Origin: Flavobacterium jejuense
GTDB lineage: Bacteria; Bacteroidota; Bacteroidia; Flavobacteriales; Flavobacteriaceae
Reading direction: 5' to 3'
DNA length: 64,000 nt
Assembly: GCF_006491595.2 (NCBI RefSeq)
Contig: NZ_VEVQ02000009.1
Span: 1 to 64,000 of the forward strand
Program-made: the position numbers and the translations under genes
The notes under the pieces: generated by a model
Databases searched by the model: none
The model's input: only the letters and a program-made list of their open reading frames with translations
What the model was told of the DNA's origin: nothing
Part shown: in pieces, positions 38,434 through 47,356 of the stretch
How the letters are laid out: the number at the start of each line of letters is the position of its first letter
How positions within the stretch are numbered: the stretch's first letter is position 1

Positions 38434-38960
38434 AGCGTTGCTACTTTTTTGTTTTGAAGCTCTTCCATTGCTTGATAAAGTGGAAAACGGAATTCTGCTA
38501 AATCTCTATTATCAAATTCTGCTGATTTTTCAATGCAAACACGCTCAAATAATTTCTCTTGAGTTACAAATGGTTTACCTGAAGGGTTTTTTCTTTCAGC
38601 CCATTTTATATCTTCTCTTGTGATATGATTAATAGTACAAATTGCTTCACCTATGGTAATAATAATTTTTTTACCTCTTTTTTCAATTTCAGCATCTTCA
38701 AATGTGAAGAATTTGATTAGCTTTTTTCTAGCTGGTAAAAAATAATCATCGTTAGTTTTCACCTCTTCATCGCCTCCAATAAATAGTGAGTTTAACATTT
38801 CTTCTCCGAATGCTAAATCACCATCATTTTGCATAGCTGTGAAAGCTCGCTTAAAATCTTTCATTTTTGGCTCACGCAAATAAGCCGTTTTGTCTTCTAC
38901 AGGAAGCTCATAAACGCCTCCATACTTTTCTTTCCACTCGTTAATTTGTTCTTGTGTCAT
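38421..38960 (-). CDS. Tail assembly chaperone, short form
   Basis: 179 residues from the ATG at 38960 ('MTQEQINEWKEKYGGVYEL'). An upstream ATG at 38990 falls inside the terminator hairpin of the gene before, so it is not used. The helical, acidic chain with 'AFTAMQNDGDLAFGEEMLNSLF' and 'EAICTINHITREDI' matches tail-chaperone proteins of Bacteroidota phages. Ends 'KVATLKKL' over the slippery site. Confidence 0.72.
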   Translation of the reverse strand: MTQEQINEWKEKYGGVYELPVEDKTAYLREPKMKDFKRAFTAMQNDGDLAFGEEMLNSLFIGGDEEVKTNDDYFLPARKKLIKFFTFEDAEIEKRGKKIIITIGEAICTINHITREDIKWAERKNPSGKPFVTQEKLFERVCIEKSAEFDNRDLAEFRFPLYQAMEELQNKKVATLKKL

Positions 38961-38971
38961 TTTGTTGTTGT

Positions 38972-39006
38972 TTAAAAAAAAACCATCCATACTATGGATG
39001 GTTTTG
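38972..39006 (-). terminator. Terminator or attenuator inside the tail operon
   Basis: AACCATCCAT and ATGGATGGTT pair perfectly around a 3-base loop, followed by nine T on minus. It probably reduces transcription of chaperone and distal tail genes relative to tube and sheath. Confidence 0.75.
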
Positions 39007-39009
39007 TTA

Positions 39010-39240
39010 TTAATCTTTATTTACTAAAATTCTTACTGTAGCAGCTGAAGCTGTAATACATGCTCTTATTGCCATTCCTTTTAAAGTATTAGCTAGATAA
39101 CTTTCTGATGGTTTTGAATTAATTAAATCAATGATCTTTGCAAACTGCATTTTGACAGTTGTTACTTCATCAATTTGTGCTGATTCGAGTCCTTGAGTTA
39201 CTACAATACCTACTGCTTTTTGTCCAAATGATAACTCCAT
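39010..39240 (-). CDS. Small protein between tail tube and chaperone
   Basis: 76 residues, two or three helices: 'TTVKMQFAKIIDLINSKPSESYLANTLKGMAIRACITASAATVRI' (in part). The L-A-x-T...A pattern in the second helix faintly recalls the anti-CBASS Acb2 (DUF7681) family, which is of similar size. Key residues cannot be confirmed by eye, and a structural role is equally possible. Overlaps the tube gene by 1 base. Confidence 0.5.
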   Translation of the reverse strand: MELSFGQKAVGIVVTQGLESAQIDEVTTVKMQFAKIIDLINSKPSESYLANTLKGMAIRACITASAATVRILVNKD

Positions 39241-39656
39241 TATTGCTGTGGTTTAACGTCTAAAAACATAATTGGTAATTCAATAATCATATTTTTATCG
39301 CCTTGTTTCATTCCTTTTTTTGCTTCTGTAAATTGAGCACCTGATAAAACATCAGTTACAGTTTGTCCTCCATCATTGGGAGCATAACTAATAATAATAT
39401 CAAATTCCAGATCTAAGATGTCTTTATTAGGAGAATCTTGAACCAATGCTTCATATTCACTTTGCCAGATTGAAATTTTACCCTCATAGGACTTATTACC
39501 TTTTGTCAAGCTGTGTGGTTTCGCACCACGACCTCGTAAAAATTCCTTATCCTGTTTTACAGTATATTCTACTTCAGTAATTCCTTCTAAAATTCGCCCA
39601 CCAATGGAAATAGACAAATCTGGCCATGAATATTGTTTACTACTAAATGTTGGCAT
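39240..39656 (-). CDS. Tail tube protein
   Basis: 138 residues, beta-rich: 'YSWPDLSISIGGRILEGITEVEYTVKQDKEFLRGRGAKPHSLTKGNKSYEG' (in part) is typical of contractile tail tube proteins of Bacteroidota Mu-like phages. It follows the sheath gene by 1 bp, as expected. Confidence 0.75.
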   Translation of the reverse strand: MPTFSSKQYSWPDLSISIGGRILEGITEVEYTVKQDKEFLRGRGAKPHSLTKGNKSYEGKISIWQSEYEALVQDSPNKDILDLEFDIIISYAPNDGGQTVTDVLSGAQFTEAKKGMKQGDKNMIIELPIMFLDVKPQQ

Positions 39657-39657
39657 A

Positions 39658-40833
39658 TTATTCTATTGTAGTGGTAAATCCAATGTTTACCGTTATGAAA
39701 TCGCTATAACCTACTGGTAATAATTGCAAATCAATATTTACATTATTCGTAGTTAAAACATCTTGTGTTTCATCAATCAAAGCTTTAACAGCTGACAGTT
39801 TGCCTGTTTCTACCATTAAATCTGTAATTTCACGCTCAATAGCGTTTTGCCAACCTTTAATAATTGCAGGTTGGATAGTTCCTGAAGAAGTTACTGGAAC
39901 TTCATCTGATAACTCTTCAACTAAAACATTATAAGCTATTAAAACAGCTTCATCCATTACATGTCCACGAGCTAATGAGTTGAAGTCATCATTACTAGCT
40001 GTTAGAGTAGTATCTCCAGTAAAGTAATAACCAGAACGTCTAGCAAAGTTTCTCAAGAAAATATATTTCTTGTCAGAAATTGCATCCCAAGCTGTATTCA
40101 ATGTTTCTACAGGCTCACCATTAGTGAAGTATGCAAAACTATCTTCTACAGATCCATCTTTAACTCTAGAGATTTTTCTTTGTGATGGTATTGAAGCCAT
40201 CCTTCCAAGTGCTAAACCTATTGAAGCCTCAGAGCTTGCATCGTTATTAGCAATTAAGATGGCTACCTTGTTATAAGTTTGCAATTCGTAATCTTTTAAA
40301 TCAGCTACAACACCACTAAATTTATTACCTGACAAAATCGCTCTTACTGGGTAATATCGTAAAGCAAAATCTTCACACAATGCTTGAACTTTTGGAACTG
40401 CTAAATGAACATCTTCATCTAAACCATCTGTAATTGTTTCACCAACTCCTGATTGTTTTAAAAATCCTAATATATTAACAGCACCAGCAGATGTTGTTAG
40501 CAATTTAGTAGCATATTCATTTGTTAATTCTGCCATGTCCTGAAGTGTTACCATTGCAGGAACAACCATAAACCATAATTCAGCACCTTTTAATGCAACA
40601 TCATAAAATGCTTTGATGTGTTTATAAGCAAATGCATTTGCGTTTGCCTCTTCAATTCCAAGCGTTACAGCCTCTTCAAGTGAAAAGATTTGATAAACCG
40701 AACCTTCAGTAACTTTATTAGTTCCTACAACTGTAACTCCTGTAATAATTAGTCCAGGTGTTTTTTCGATTGCTGCTTGTAATAATCCTAAGCCATTCTT
40801 AGAAATATTAAATTTTATGTTTGGTAAACTCAT
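39658..40833 (-). CDS. Tail sheath protein (DUF2586-like)
   Basis: 391 residues. 'LPNIKFNISKNGLGLLQAAIEKTPGL', 'NEYATKLLTTSAGAVNILGFL', 'GRMASIPSQRKISRVKDG', 'RNFARRSGYYFTGDTTLTASNDDFNSLARGHVMDEA' (in part) are the blocks of the DUF2586 sheath group. It makes the contractile outer tail, so the phage is a myovirus. Overlaps the spanin-like gene by 4 bp. Confidence 0.82.
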   Translation of the reverse strand: MSLPNIKFNISKNGLGLLQAAIEKTPGLIITGVTVVGTNKVTEGSVYQIFSLEEAVTLGIEEANANAFAYKHIKAFYDVALKGAELWFMVVPAMVTLQDMAELTNEYATKLLTTSAGAVNILGFLKQSGVGETITDGLDEDVHLAVPKVQALCEDFALRYYPVRAILSGNKFSGVVADLKDYELQTYNKVAILIANNDASSEASIGLALGRMASIPSQRKISRVKDGSVEDSFAYFTNGEPVETLNTAWDAISDKKYIFLRNFARRSGYYFTGDTTLTASNDDFNSLARGHVMDEAVLIAYNVLVEELSDEVPVTSSGTIQPAIIKGWQNAIEREITDLMVETGKLSAVKALIDETQDVLTTNNVNIDLQLLPVGYSDFITVNIGFTTTIE

Positions 40834-41342
40834 ACTATTTTGAAAGTTTTAAGCAAATAACAAAGTCCAAATCCTATAATGAAAGTAAAAATTGTATGTA
40901 ATACATTAGGAGGTTTTGTTATTTTAGTTTCCGATAATTCTGAATTGCTTTTGTTTGAAAATTCCCTTTCTATTTCACTCCTTATCTTCGCTCTTAATGC
41001 TACACTATCACATGTGGCTGTTATCTTCAATTGATCATTATCTATTGAAACATCAATACTAGCTTGAGCGTTTTTTTGAGTAAATTTTTTAGGCTTTGAA
41101 ATAGTGTTTAAATCCTGTTTAAATCCTAAATTAGAAATTGGAATATTTAAAGTTGTTTCTGCTTTTGGAGCATATAAGGTTGTATCCTTATAGGTGACAG
41201 ACTGCTCTTTAATAATTTCATTATTTGTTTCTTTGGTTGTAATTTCCTGTCGTTTTGCTCGACAGGAAATAAACAAACAACTAATAAACAACATGAGTAA
41301 CAACAGTGTTTTATACATTTTCATATTCTTTTTTTGCATCAA
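40830..41342 (-). CDS. Candidate unimolecular spanin (lipoprotein plus C-terminal TM)
   Basis: 170 residues. N-terminal hydrophobic segment ending in a lipobox ('LFISC', Cys22 or Cys27), a ~115-residue periplasmic chain, and one C-terminal membrane span at ~148-167 ('VLHTIFTFIIGFGLCYLL'). An outer-membrane lipid anchor plus an inner-membrane anchor is the u-spanin topology of phage T1 gp11. It overlaps the amidase gene by 32 bp, a spanin-like gene arrangement. The function is inferred from topology and place. Confidence 0.65.
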   Translation of the reverse strand: MMQKKNMKMYKTLLLLMLFISCLFISCRAKRQEITTKETNNEIIKEQSVTYKDTTLYAPKAETTLNIPISNLGFKQDLNTISKPKKFTQKNAQASIDVSIDNDQLKITATCDSVALRAKIRSEIEREFSNKSNSELSETKITKPPNVLHTIFTFIIGFGLCYLLKTFKIV

Positions 41343-41721
41343 ATGAAGGACATGCTTTATTGACTTTTGGAAAATCTCTATGCCCTTGAATTTTAGCTGT
41401 TTTATATTGTTTTTTAAGCTCTTTTAAGAGTTTTAGAATTGATGCCTTTTGCTCAATGGTTCTGTTATCTATAGGCTCATTTTTATCATTAACACCGCCT
41501 ATATAAGCAATGTTAATTAAATTTGAATTGTAACCTTTAACACCATTAGACACAAGTTCAACATTCAATAATTGAACTACTTCTCCATTAGGTAGAATAA
41601 TAAAGTGATAGCCAGGCATTTTCCAACCTAACTGATTTTTCCAATAGCTTTGAATTGCGCTAATGCTCGTACGTTGAGAAGTAGCTGTACAATGAACGGC
41701 TATATACTTTATTTTTCTCAT
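41311..41721 (-). CDS. Endolysin: N-acetylmuramoyl-L-alanine amidase (T7-lysozyme type)
   Basis: 136 residues. Zinc ligands are expected at His10 ('IAVHCTATS'), His114 ('QGHRDF') and Cys124 ('KACPSFD'), the same order as T7 lysozyme. 'GYHFIILPNGEVVQLL' is the substrate strand. It has no signal peptide, so release should need a holin. It cuts the peptide stem from glycan strands during lysis. Confidence 0.92.
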   Translation of the reverse strand: MRKIKYIAVHCTATSQRTSISAIQSYWKNQLGWKMPGYHFIILPNGEVVQLLNVELVSNGVKGYNSNLINIAYIGGVNDKNEPIDNRTIEQKASILKLLKELKKQYKTAKIQGHRDFPKVNKACPSFDAKKEYENV

Positions 41722-41724
41722 AAT

Positions 41725-42057
41725 TTATTTGTCTTTTTGAGTTGCAGCAGGACCAGAAATAGATTTATCTACTTTTGTAGTGTTCACTTTTAGAACTTCA
41801 GGTGTTTCTACTTTTGGAGCTTCAGGCGTTTCCACTTTTGGAGCTTCTCTAGTATTTTCAAAGCTTTCAATTTCTTTACTATCTAAAGTGATAGAATGTT
41901 GAATTGAAAAATATTTGTTTTCAAACATTTGTCCATCAGCTGTAATATGTAGCTTTTTACAGTTCTTGTTTTTTTCAAAATAAGCGATTGCTTTATTTTG
42001 AAACTCTTTTTTTGAAACCACACCAGTTACTGGTGTGGTTGTTTCTGTTTTTTCCAT
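41725..42057 (-). CDS. Capsid-adjacent protein with Pro/Val-rich repeats
   Basis: 110 residues. The N-terminal ~70 have a compact mixed fold ('VSKKEFQNKAIAYFEKNKNCKKLHITADGQMF' in part), then tandem 'EAPKVETP' repeats. It is in the place of Mu gp35 next to the major capsid gene, 1 bp downstream. Decoration protein or connector possible. Confidence 0.55.
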   Translation of the reverse strand: MEKTETTTPVTGVVSKKEFQNKAIAYFEKNKNCKKLHITADGQMFENKYFSIQHSITLDSKEIESFENTREAPKVETPEAPKVETPEVLKVNTTKVDKSISGPAATQKDK

Positions 42058-42058
42058 A

Positions 42059-42901
42059 CTAGTCTAAGATTGCTCCTAAATACTTAGGATTAGTTGCACG
42101 AATGTTACCCACTAAAGCTCTTTGAGCAAATGAAATTTCATCAGCTTGTGAAGCTGCAGATGATAATGTTTCATACATTTTTACGTCTCCAAAGCATCTA
42201 AATGTTTCATCAGAAGACCATGTAAATGAGCAAATTTTATCACCTGCTTCTAAAACAGCTCCAAAAGCTTTTTTAGCATTTAAACTGGTGTAAATAGCAT
42301 TTTTGTTGTTTCTATGAACTTTGAAACCATACATTTCTTTAGTTGACAAAACCTCTTTATAAAGAACTTTATTCTCTTTTTTGATTTTTGCCATGTGATC
42401 AGCAGTCAAACAAATATGTAAATTGTCATACATGTCTAAACCATTGTAAAATGCTTGCATGTCAATAATTGCATCTATGATAGATCCAGCTCCTACTTCA
42501 ATAATCTTATTTGTTGAATTATCTACAGCAGGTGCCCATGCAAAAGCCGCTCTTACACCTATATTTCTACCTAAAGCAACTTTATGTCTATTGATAACAG
42601 ACATACGTTTGTTATACTGCAATTCAATTTCTTGTAACTCTCTGTGTCGAGTTCTTTCTGTTGAATAAGTCGCTAAAACAACCTCGTTAGGAATATCAGT
42701 AATAGTTGCTAGAGGTAAATCCGTTTCACTTCCTGCAAAGTAATTCTCATAAACTGCAGGTTCTATACCTGCCTCAGCTAAATGCAGTTTGTTGTTTTCG
42801 ACATACTCTGATTTATCAGTAGATGCCAAAACAAAACTATTGTCTGGAACTGGATTTTCTTGAATACCAGCAATCCATATTTCTTTTTGTAAACCTGCCA
42901 T
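42059..42901 (-). CDS. Major capsid protein
   Basis: 280 residues, following protease/scaffold by 27 bp. 'PDNSFVLASTDKSEYVENNKLHLAEAGIEPAVYENYFAGSETDLPLATI' (in part), then 'YNKRMSVINRHKVALGRNIGVRAAFAWAP', 'ADHMAKIKKENKVLYKEVLSTKEMYGFKVHRN' resemble Bacteroidota Mu-like major capsids, probably HK97 fold. Position and size agree. Confidence 0.75.
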   Translation of the reverse strand: MAGLQKEIWIAGIQENPVPDNSFVLASTDKSEYVENNKLHLAEAGIEPAVYENYFAGSETDLPLATITDIPNEVVLATYSTERTRHRELQEIELQYNKRMSVINRHKVALGRNIGVRAAFAWAPAVDNSTNKIIEVGAGSIIDAIIDMQAFYNGLDMYDNLHICLTADHMAKIKKENKVLYKEVLSTKEMYGFKVHRNNKNAIYTSLNAKKAFGAVLEAGDKICSFTWSSDETFRCFGDVKMYETLSSAASQADEISFAQRALVGNIRATNPKYLGAILD

Positions 42902-42928
42902 GTGTATCTTTTTTTAAATGATTGATTA

Positions 42929-43924
42929 TTATTCTTTGTGTCTTACTCCATTAGCATAATCCTGTGCTAACTTTTCATAAACTTCTGGAGTGTCCTTTCT
43001 GATTTTAGCAAGTTTGATAGAATCAAATTTTTGCAAATAGTCAAAAGTCTCTTTAGTATCATTTCCTGATGGTTTACTAGACTTACCTGATAAAATGACA
43101 TCTTTAATTTTTGACTGATCAGCATCTAAACCTTTTTCTGCTTCTTTGTCAGAAATCAATTTTGAAAGAATCACTTTTTGTCCTTCAAAATCAGCATCAA
43201 ACGCTTTTATTTGAGTTTCTTTTAAACTCTCTGGAAGTAATGAAAGAGCAATCGCTTTTTCAACCAAACTAGTAGCTTCAGCAGTTTTTCTTTTGCTTAA
43301 TTCTAATTTCACAGCAGTTAGCTCCTGATCAGTTTTTTCTTTTGCTAGTTTTAATTCAGTTGCTTTAGTTAAAACTGCATCCTCATTACTTTCTGCCACT
43401 ATACCTAAAGCAAGGGCAATCATTCCTAATTTTGACATATTTTTATTTTTTGTGTTCAAACTTAATTTGGTAAGCATCTGCTTATTTCCTTTTGATAACT
43501 TAAGTGCGTCATCATTGCCTCCAATGTCAACTATTGATATTTCAACTAGTTTACATTTTGTTATGGTTTCATACATTTGTCCTGGCAATATCAGTTCAGG
43601 TTCTGAGCTAGATTCTTTCGGCTCAGCATATATTGAAGCCATTCTAATGAATCCACGTGATACTTTACCCTCAATACTTTTGGCAAACTCATCATCCGTA
43701 TCAAATTCAATTGTGGCTTTTAAATCAGTTCCATCTTTATAAATTTTGATGCATCGACCAATAACAGCACTTCCTTTTTGCTTTTCAGTTTTATTATATT
43801 CCCGCTCATGCATAAATAGCACAATCGGATTACGCATATACTGTTTATAGTCTATTCCAGATGTCAGAATGCGATATCCGTATTCATTCACATTTTCAGT
43901 ACTAATTATAAAGTCATGTGTCAT
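42929..43924 (-). CDS. Prohead protease fused to scaffold
   Basis: 331 residues. Residues 1-160 are an HK97-type (U35) protease: 'NPIVLFMHEREYN', 'IGRCIKIYKDGTDLKATIEFD', 'SRGFIRMASIYAEP', 'ISIVDIGGNDDAL'. Residues ~165-330 are a Lys/Glu/Leu coiled coil typical of a scaffold. Equivalent to Mu gpI/Z. It is the first gene of the minus late block, opposite the plus head block across a 170-bp gap. Confidence 0.78.
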   Translation of the reverse strand: MTHDFIISTENVNEYGYRILTSGIDYKQYMRNPIVLFMHEREYNKTEKQKGSAVIGRCIKIYKDGTDLKATIEFDTDDEFAKSIEGKVSRGFIRMASIYAEPKESSSEPELILPGQMYETITKCKLVEISIVDIGGNDDALKLSKGNKQMLTKLSLNTKNKNMSKLGMIALALGIVAESNEDAVLTKATELKLAKEKTDQELTAVKLELSKRKTAEATSLVEKAIALSLLPESLKETQIKAFDADFEGQKVILSKLISDKEAEKGLDADQSKIKDVILSGKSSKPSGNDTKETFDYLQKFDSIKLAKIRKDTPEVYEKLAQDYANGVRHKE

Positions 43925-44094
43925 GTATTAATTTTAGATTCTTGTTTTTATTGATGACAAAATTGTGCGTTTTTGAAGTAGTAAAAAAATAGTCATCCAA
44001 CCGTTGTACCCTCATTAAACAAAGGTTGTACATGTTTTTCCCAAGCTTTGAAATAGAAATTTTACAATAACTTTTGTTAGTCGAATTTTGTCTA
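43925..44094. promoter_or_regulatory. Divergent late control region
   Basis: This 170-bp gap is the only one from which both late blocks diverge. It contains two GTTGTAC repeats 23 bp apart (~44001 and ~44025) and, reading plus, TTTG...TAACTTTTG near 44048-44080, close to the Bacteroidota promoter pattern. A site for a late activator is expected here. Confidence 0.45.
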
Positions 44095-44382
44095 ATGATT
44101 GATATATTATTAGACAGTAATGGAGATTTAGATTTTAGTAATGGAGATCTAAACACAGGATTATCAGACAATCAACATCAAGAACATATCTTACTTGCAA
44201 ACAAAGGAGAATTTAAAGAGTTTCCTGAACTTGGAGTAGGACTAGAAGGCATGTTAAACGATGATGATTATACCAGCTTCTTAATTGATATTAAGAAAAA
44301 TCTTGAATATGATGGCATGAAAATTAACAACGTGAAATTTGAAGAAAACGGTAATTTAACAATAGATGGCTACTACAAATAA
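44095..44382 (+). CDS. Gp25/W-like baseplate-type small protein
   Basis: 95 residues from the ATG at 44095; a TTG at 44074 would add 7 residues overlapping the likely promoter. 'MIDILLDSNGDLDFSNGDLNTG' and 'ILLANKGEFKEFPELGVGLEGML' are typical of a protein group related to gp25/DUF2634, common in Bacteroidota transposable phages. Overlaps the next gene by 17 bp. It is odd to find it with head rather than baseplate genes. Confidence 0.6.
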   Translation: MIDILLDSNGDLDFSNGDLNTGLSDNQHQEHILLANKGEFKEFPELGVGLEGMLNDDDYTSFLIDIKKNLEYDGMKINNVKFEENGNLTIDGYYK

Positions 44383-44893
44383 AAATAACATTCCAATAGT
44401 TGAAGAAAATGATGAAAAAGGCATCTCTACTGGAAGGTTAAAAAACACAGAGAGAGATAGAAAAATTCAAGATGCCCAATGTTTGTTTATTAGAGGTTAT
44501 TCTTTACAGTCTATATCTGAAATGGAAACAATTAGAATAGGTGTAAAAACATTAAATTCTTGGCGTAAAAAATTCAATTGGGATGAAGAAAAGCAATTGC
44601 AAAATATATCTCCAAATGAAATAAAATCAATGATTCGTTCAAATATAGCAGCTATAAAATCAGGGAAATCAATGCCTTATAAACCTGATGATATTTCCAA
44701 ATTAGCAGCTGCATGGGAAAGAATGGATGATAATAAGAAAAAAGCAGTCTATTCTATGGAAGCTTTTGATTCTTTTATTGATTGGTTTACTGATTTAGTT
44801 GCTAAATCTAAAGGACAGAAAAGAGATACTAATCTTGAATTACTTAAGAAAATTAGGCTTTTGCAGGACAACTATATAGAAACTCTAATTTAA
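44366..44893 (+). CDS. Terminase small subunit-like DNA-binding protein
   Basis: 175 residues. 'QDAQCLFIRGYSLQSISEMETIRIGVKTLNSWRKKFNWDEEK' (in part) is a helix-turn-helix of the terminase small subunit type. The helical remainder fits oligomerisation. It directly precedes the large subunit, sharing a base with its start codon. Confidence 0.75.
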   Translation: MATTNKNNIPIVEENDEKGISTGRLKNTERDRKIQDAQCLFIRGYSLQSISEMETIRIGVKTLNSWRKKFNWDEEKQLQNISPNEIKSMIRSNIAAIKSGKSMPYKPDDISKLAAAWERMDDNKKKAVYSMEAFDSFIDWFTDLVAKSKGQKRDTNLELLKKIRLLQDNYIETLI

Positions 44894-46449
44894 TGACAGC
44901 TACAGAATTTAAAACGGCATTAGAACGGTTCAAACTAAAATCTAAAATGATTAAAGAATTAACATATAATTCATTAATCAAAGAAAATAGTGATCAGCAA
45001 GAAGAAAGAATTAATTATTTACTTAAGCCTGAAAACTATATCAAGTTTTTTGATTATTATTTTGGAGTTGGTGTATCACATTCTCTAGCAGATGCTCCTT
45101 GCGCTGATTTTCATCAAAGTTCCTACGAAAAAGTCTTTGCAGATCCTTTTATAGTTCAAATGAGAAAGTGGTACAGGGGTTCTGCAAAATCTATTCATAC
45201 AAATGTTGGAAATGTTTGTCACCTGAAAGAAAATAATGAGCTTTTCTTTGGTTTATTAGTTGGTAGGAATGGTGATTTTGCAAAAATATTACTGTCAGAT
45301 TTACAAACTCATTTACAATATAATGAAAGGTATATTAAAGATTTTGGAATGCAAGTCAGTTATGGTAATTGGTCTGATGGTGAATTTGACACAAATGATG
45401 GTAGAAAATTTATAGCACTGGGATTAAATCAACCATTTAGAGGATTACGTTCAGGACCATATAGAATTGATTTTACTTCATTAGATGACTGTGAAGATAG
45501 AAAACAAGCTAAAAACCAAATTCTAACAAATGAGAATGTTGAAAAAATTACTGGAGATTTAGTAAAAGCTTTTCATTTAAGAAGAGGTCGTTTAATTGTT
45601 CCAAATAATTACATTATTAAAAATGGTATTCTGGATGGAATAAAAGAAGCTTTTAAAAAATCAAAACATTTCGATGAGATGGTAGTTAATTTATCAGATG
45701 CAAATGGTAATCCAACATGGTACCAGAGGTTATCAAGAAAAGATATAAAAAACATTAATAGTAAAACTGATTATTATACCTCACAACGTGAAGATTATAA
45801 TAACCCCATTGAGAAAGGTAAATTATTTAAAGCTGACTGGTTAAAATTTGAAGCAGTTCCTAAAGAAATGATTTTTGATGGTGCAATTGCGCATTGGGAT
45901 TTATCTTATACTAGAAATGGAGATTATAAAGCATGTGCTATTGTAGGTATAAAAAATGGTAAAATGTATTTATTAGATGTTTTTTGCCGACAATGTGATT
46001 TACCTGAAGCAATGGAATGGCATTTTTCCATGTTGAGAGAATATAATAAAAAAGGAATTTCAATACTATCTTTTTATGATGCATCTGTAGCTCAAGCTGC
46101 TGTATTTTTACCTTCATGGTTAGCTGCTGCAGAACGTGAAAAATATGCATCAGTGCCTTTGCCTAATCATACATCAACTGATAAACATTTAAGAATAGAA
46201 GCTACTTTAACTGATGTTTTTTTTAATAAGCTCTTAGTAATTGATAAAAAATTAAAAGATACTCATGATTGGGAAAAAGCATCAGAGCAAATTTTATCAT
46301 TTGAAAAAGGAACTAAAGCTCATGATGATTTTCCAGATACTTTAGAAAATGCAGTAAGACTAGGTAGAACTTATTTTGGTTATTCAACCAGTCAAGATAT
46401 ATCTAGTAAACCATTTATTGGCAAACGTAAAACAACTAGAAGAGTATGA
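44893..46449 (+). CDS. Terminase large subunit (Mu gp28 type)
   Basis: 518 residues. ATPase motif 'RKWYRGSAKSI' (91-101, deviant Walker A with RGSAKS), Walker B region 'YRIDFTSLDDCEDR', and a C-terminal RNase-H-like nuclease with 'IAHWDLSYTRNGDYKACAIVG', 'LSFYDASVAQ' and 'DDFPDTLENAVR' acidic residues. It packages DNA into proheads; in Mu-type phages it cuts at the phage end and again after headful. Overlaps the next gene by 4 bp. Confidence 0.88.
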   Translation: MTATEFKTALERFKLKSKMIKELTYNSLIKENSDQQEERINYLLKPENYIKFFDYYFGVGVSHSLADAPCADFHQSSYEKVFADPFIVQMRKWYRGSAKSIHTNVGNVCHLKENNELFFGLLVGRNGDFAKILLSDLQTHLQYNERYIKDFGMQVSYGNWSDGEFDTNDGRKFIALGLNQPFRGLRSGPYRIDFTSLDDCEDRKQAKNQILTNENVEKITGDLVKAFHLRRGRLIVPNNYIIKNGILDGIKEAFKKSKHFDEMVVNLSDANGNPTWYQRLSRKDIKNINSKTDYYTSQREDYNNPIEKGKLFKADWLKFEAVPKEMIFDGAIAHWDLSYTRNGDYKACAIVGIKNGKMYLLDVFCRQCDLPEAMEWHFSMLREYNKKGISILSFYDASVAQAAVFLPSWLAAAEREKYASVPLPNHTSTDKHLRIEATLTDVFFNKLLVIDKKLKDTHDWEKASEQILSFEKGTKAHDDFPDTLENAVRLGRTYFGYSTSQDISSKPFIGKRKTTRRV

Positions 46450-46922
46450 CACCACGCAAAGAAATATACATAAAGTTAAAAGAAGCTTTAGCAACTATTC
46501 CAGAGATAGAGTTGATTGATTTAGAACGTGATCAGTTCAAACAACCTAAAGACAATTATCCTACTCAGTTTACTGCTGTATTAATTGATATTAAAGCCAT
46601 AAGATGGGAAAGCATGGTAGAAAACAAGCAAGAAGGTAATTCTACTATCGATGTTACTCTTTACACTAAAGATGGATGGTTAGATCAACATGATGGAACT
46701 GCAGATGATGAACATGGATTAGTTGAAATTGATTTGCAAGATACAATTGTAGAAAAAATACAATTTTTAAAAGGCGATTACTTCAAACCTATAGAGTTGA
46801 CAAATGAAGAATCTATAATGTTAGGTGAAGTTATGAGTTATAAATTGACTTTTTCAACTCTTGTTTATAGAAGAATTAATCCACTTTATACTAATCGAAA
46901 AGTAACCATTCAAACTCCTTAA
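46446..46922 (+). CDS. Head-tail connection or tail-terminator-like protein
   Basis: 158 residues, mixed alpha/beta: 'KLKEALATIPEIELIDLERDQF', 'AVLIDIKAIRWESM', 'GNSTIDVTLYTKDGWLD'. The pattern matches small neck/tail-completion proteins (gp37 position in Mu). No motif allows a finer call. Confidence 0.55.
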   Translation: MTPRKEIYIKLKEALATIPEIELIDLERDQFKQPKDNYPTQFTAVLIDIKAIRWESMVENKQEGNSTIDVTLYTKDGWLDQHDGTADDEHGLVEIDLQDTIVEKIQFLKGDYFKPIELTNEESIMLGEVMSYKLTFSTLVYRRINPLYTNRKVTIQTP

Positions 46923-46924
46923 AT

Positions 46925-47356
46925 ATGTTTTTAGAAAAAATCGAATTAACCACAAAAGCCACAGATGAAATAATCAACAAAATTGTAAATAATGATGATG
47001 CAATAGTTGAGGATATTATTCTTGAAAGCATAGATGTAGCTTCTACGTATTTATATCAATATTATGATACTGAAGTAATTTTTGCGAAAACAGGTGATGA
47101 TCGAAATAGAACATTGATAAAACATATAAAAGCTATTGTCATTCATGAGATATATAAAAGGCGTAGCAAGATTATGAATGAAGTGGCAAAGGAAAGTTAC
47201 GATGAAGCCATGTTATGGTTAGAAAAAGTATCTGAAGGAAAAATTAAACCTCCTTTACCTATTAGAATTATTGATAGTGATGGTGATGGAACTGCTGACA
47301 CTCCTGCAAGTTTCTTAAAACTTGGATCTAACAAAAAATATACGAATCATTTCTAA
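46925..47356 (+). CDS. DUF1320/gp36-like head protein
   Basis: 143 residues, helical: 'DDAIVEDIILESIDVASTYLYQYYDTEVIF', 'IKAIVIHEIYKRRSK', then 'AMLWLEKVSEGKIKPPLPI'. The helix-PPLP tail is the usual gp36 (adaptor) form. Shares one base with the gpG-like gene. Confidence 0.65.
   Translation: MFLEKIELTTKATDEIINKIVNNDDAIVEDIILESIDVASTYLYQYYDTEVIFAKTGDDRNRTLIKHIKAIVIHEIYKRRSKIMNEVAKESYDEAMLWLEKVSEGKIKPPLPIRIIDSDGDGTADTPASFLKLGSNKKYTNHF

Noticed and set aside
43914..44171. 85-residue minus-strand frame over the divergent late region
   Set aside because: It overlaps the gp25-like gene and the promoter gap, and its composition is not protein-like.
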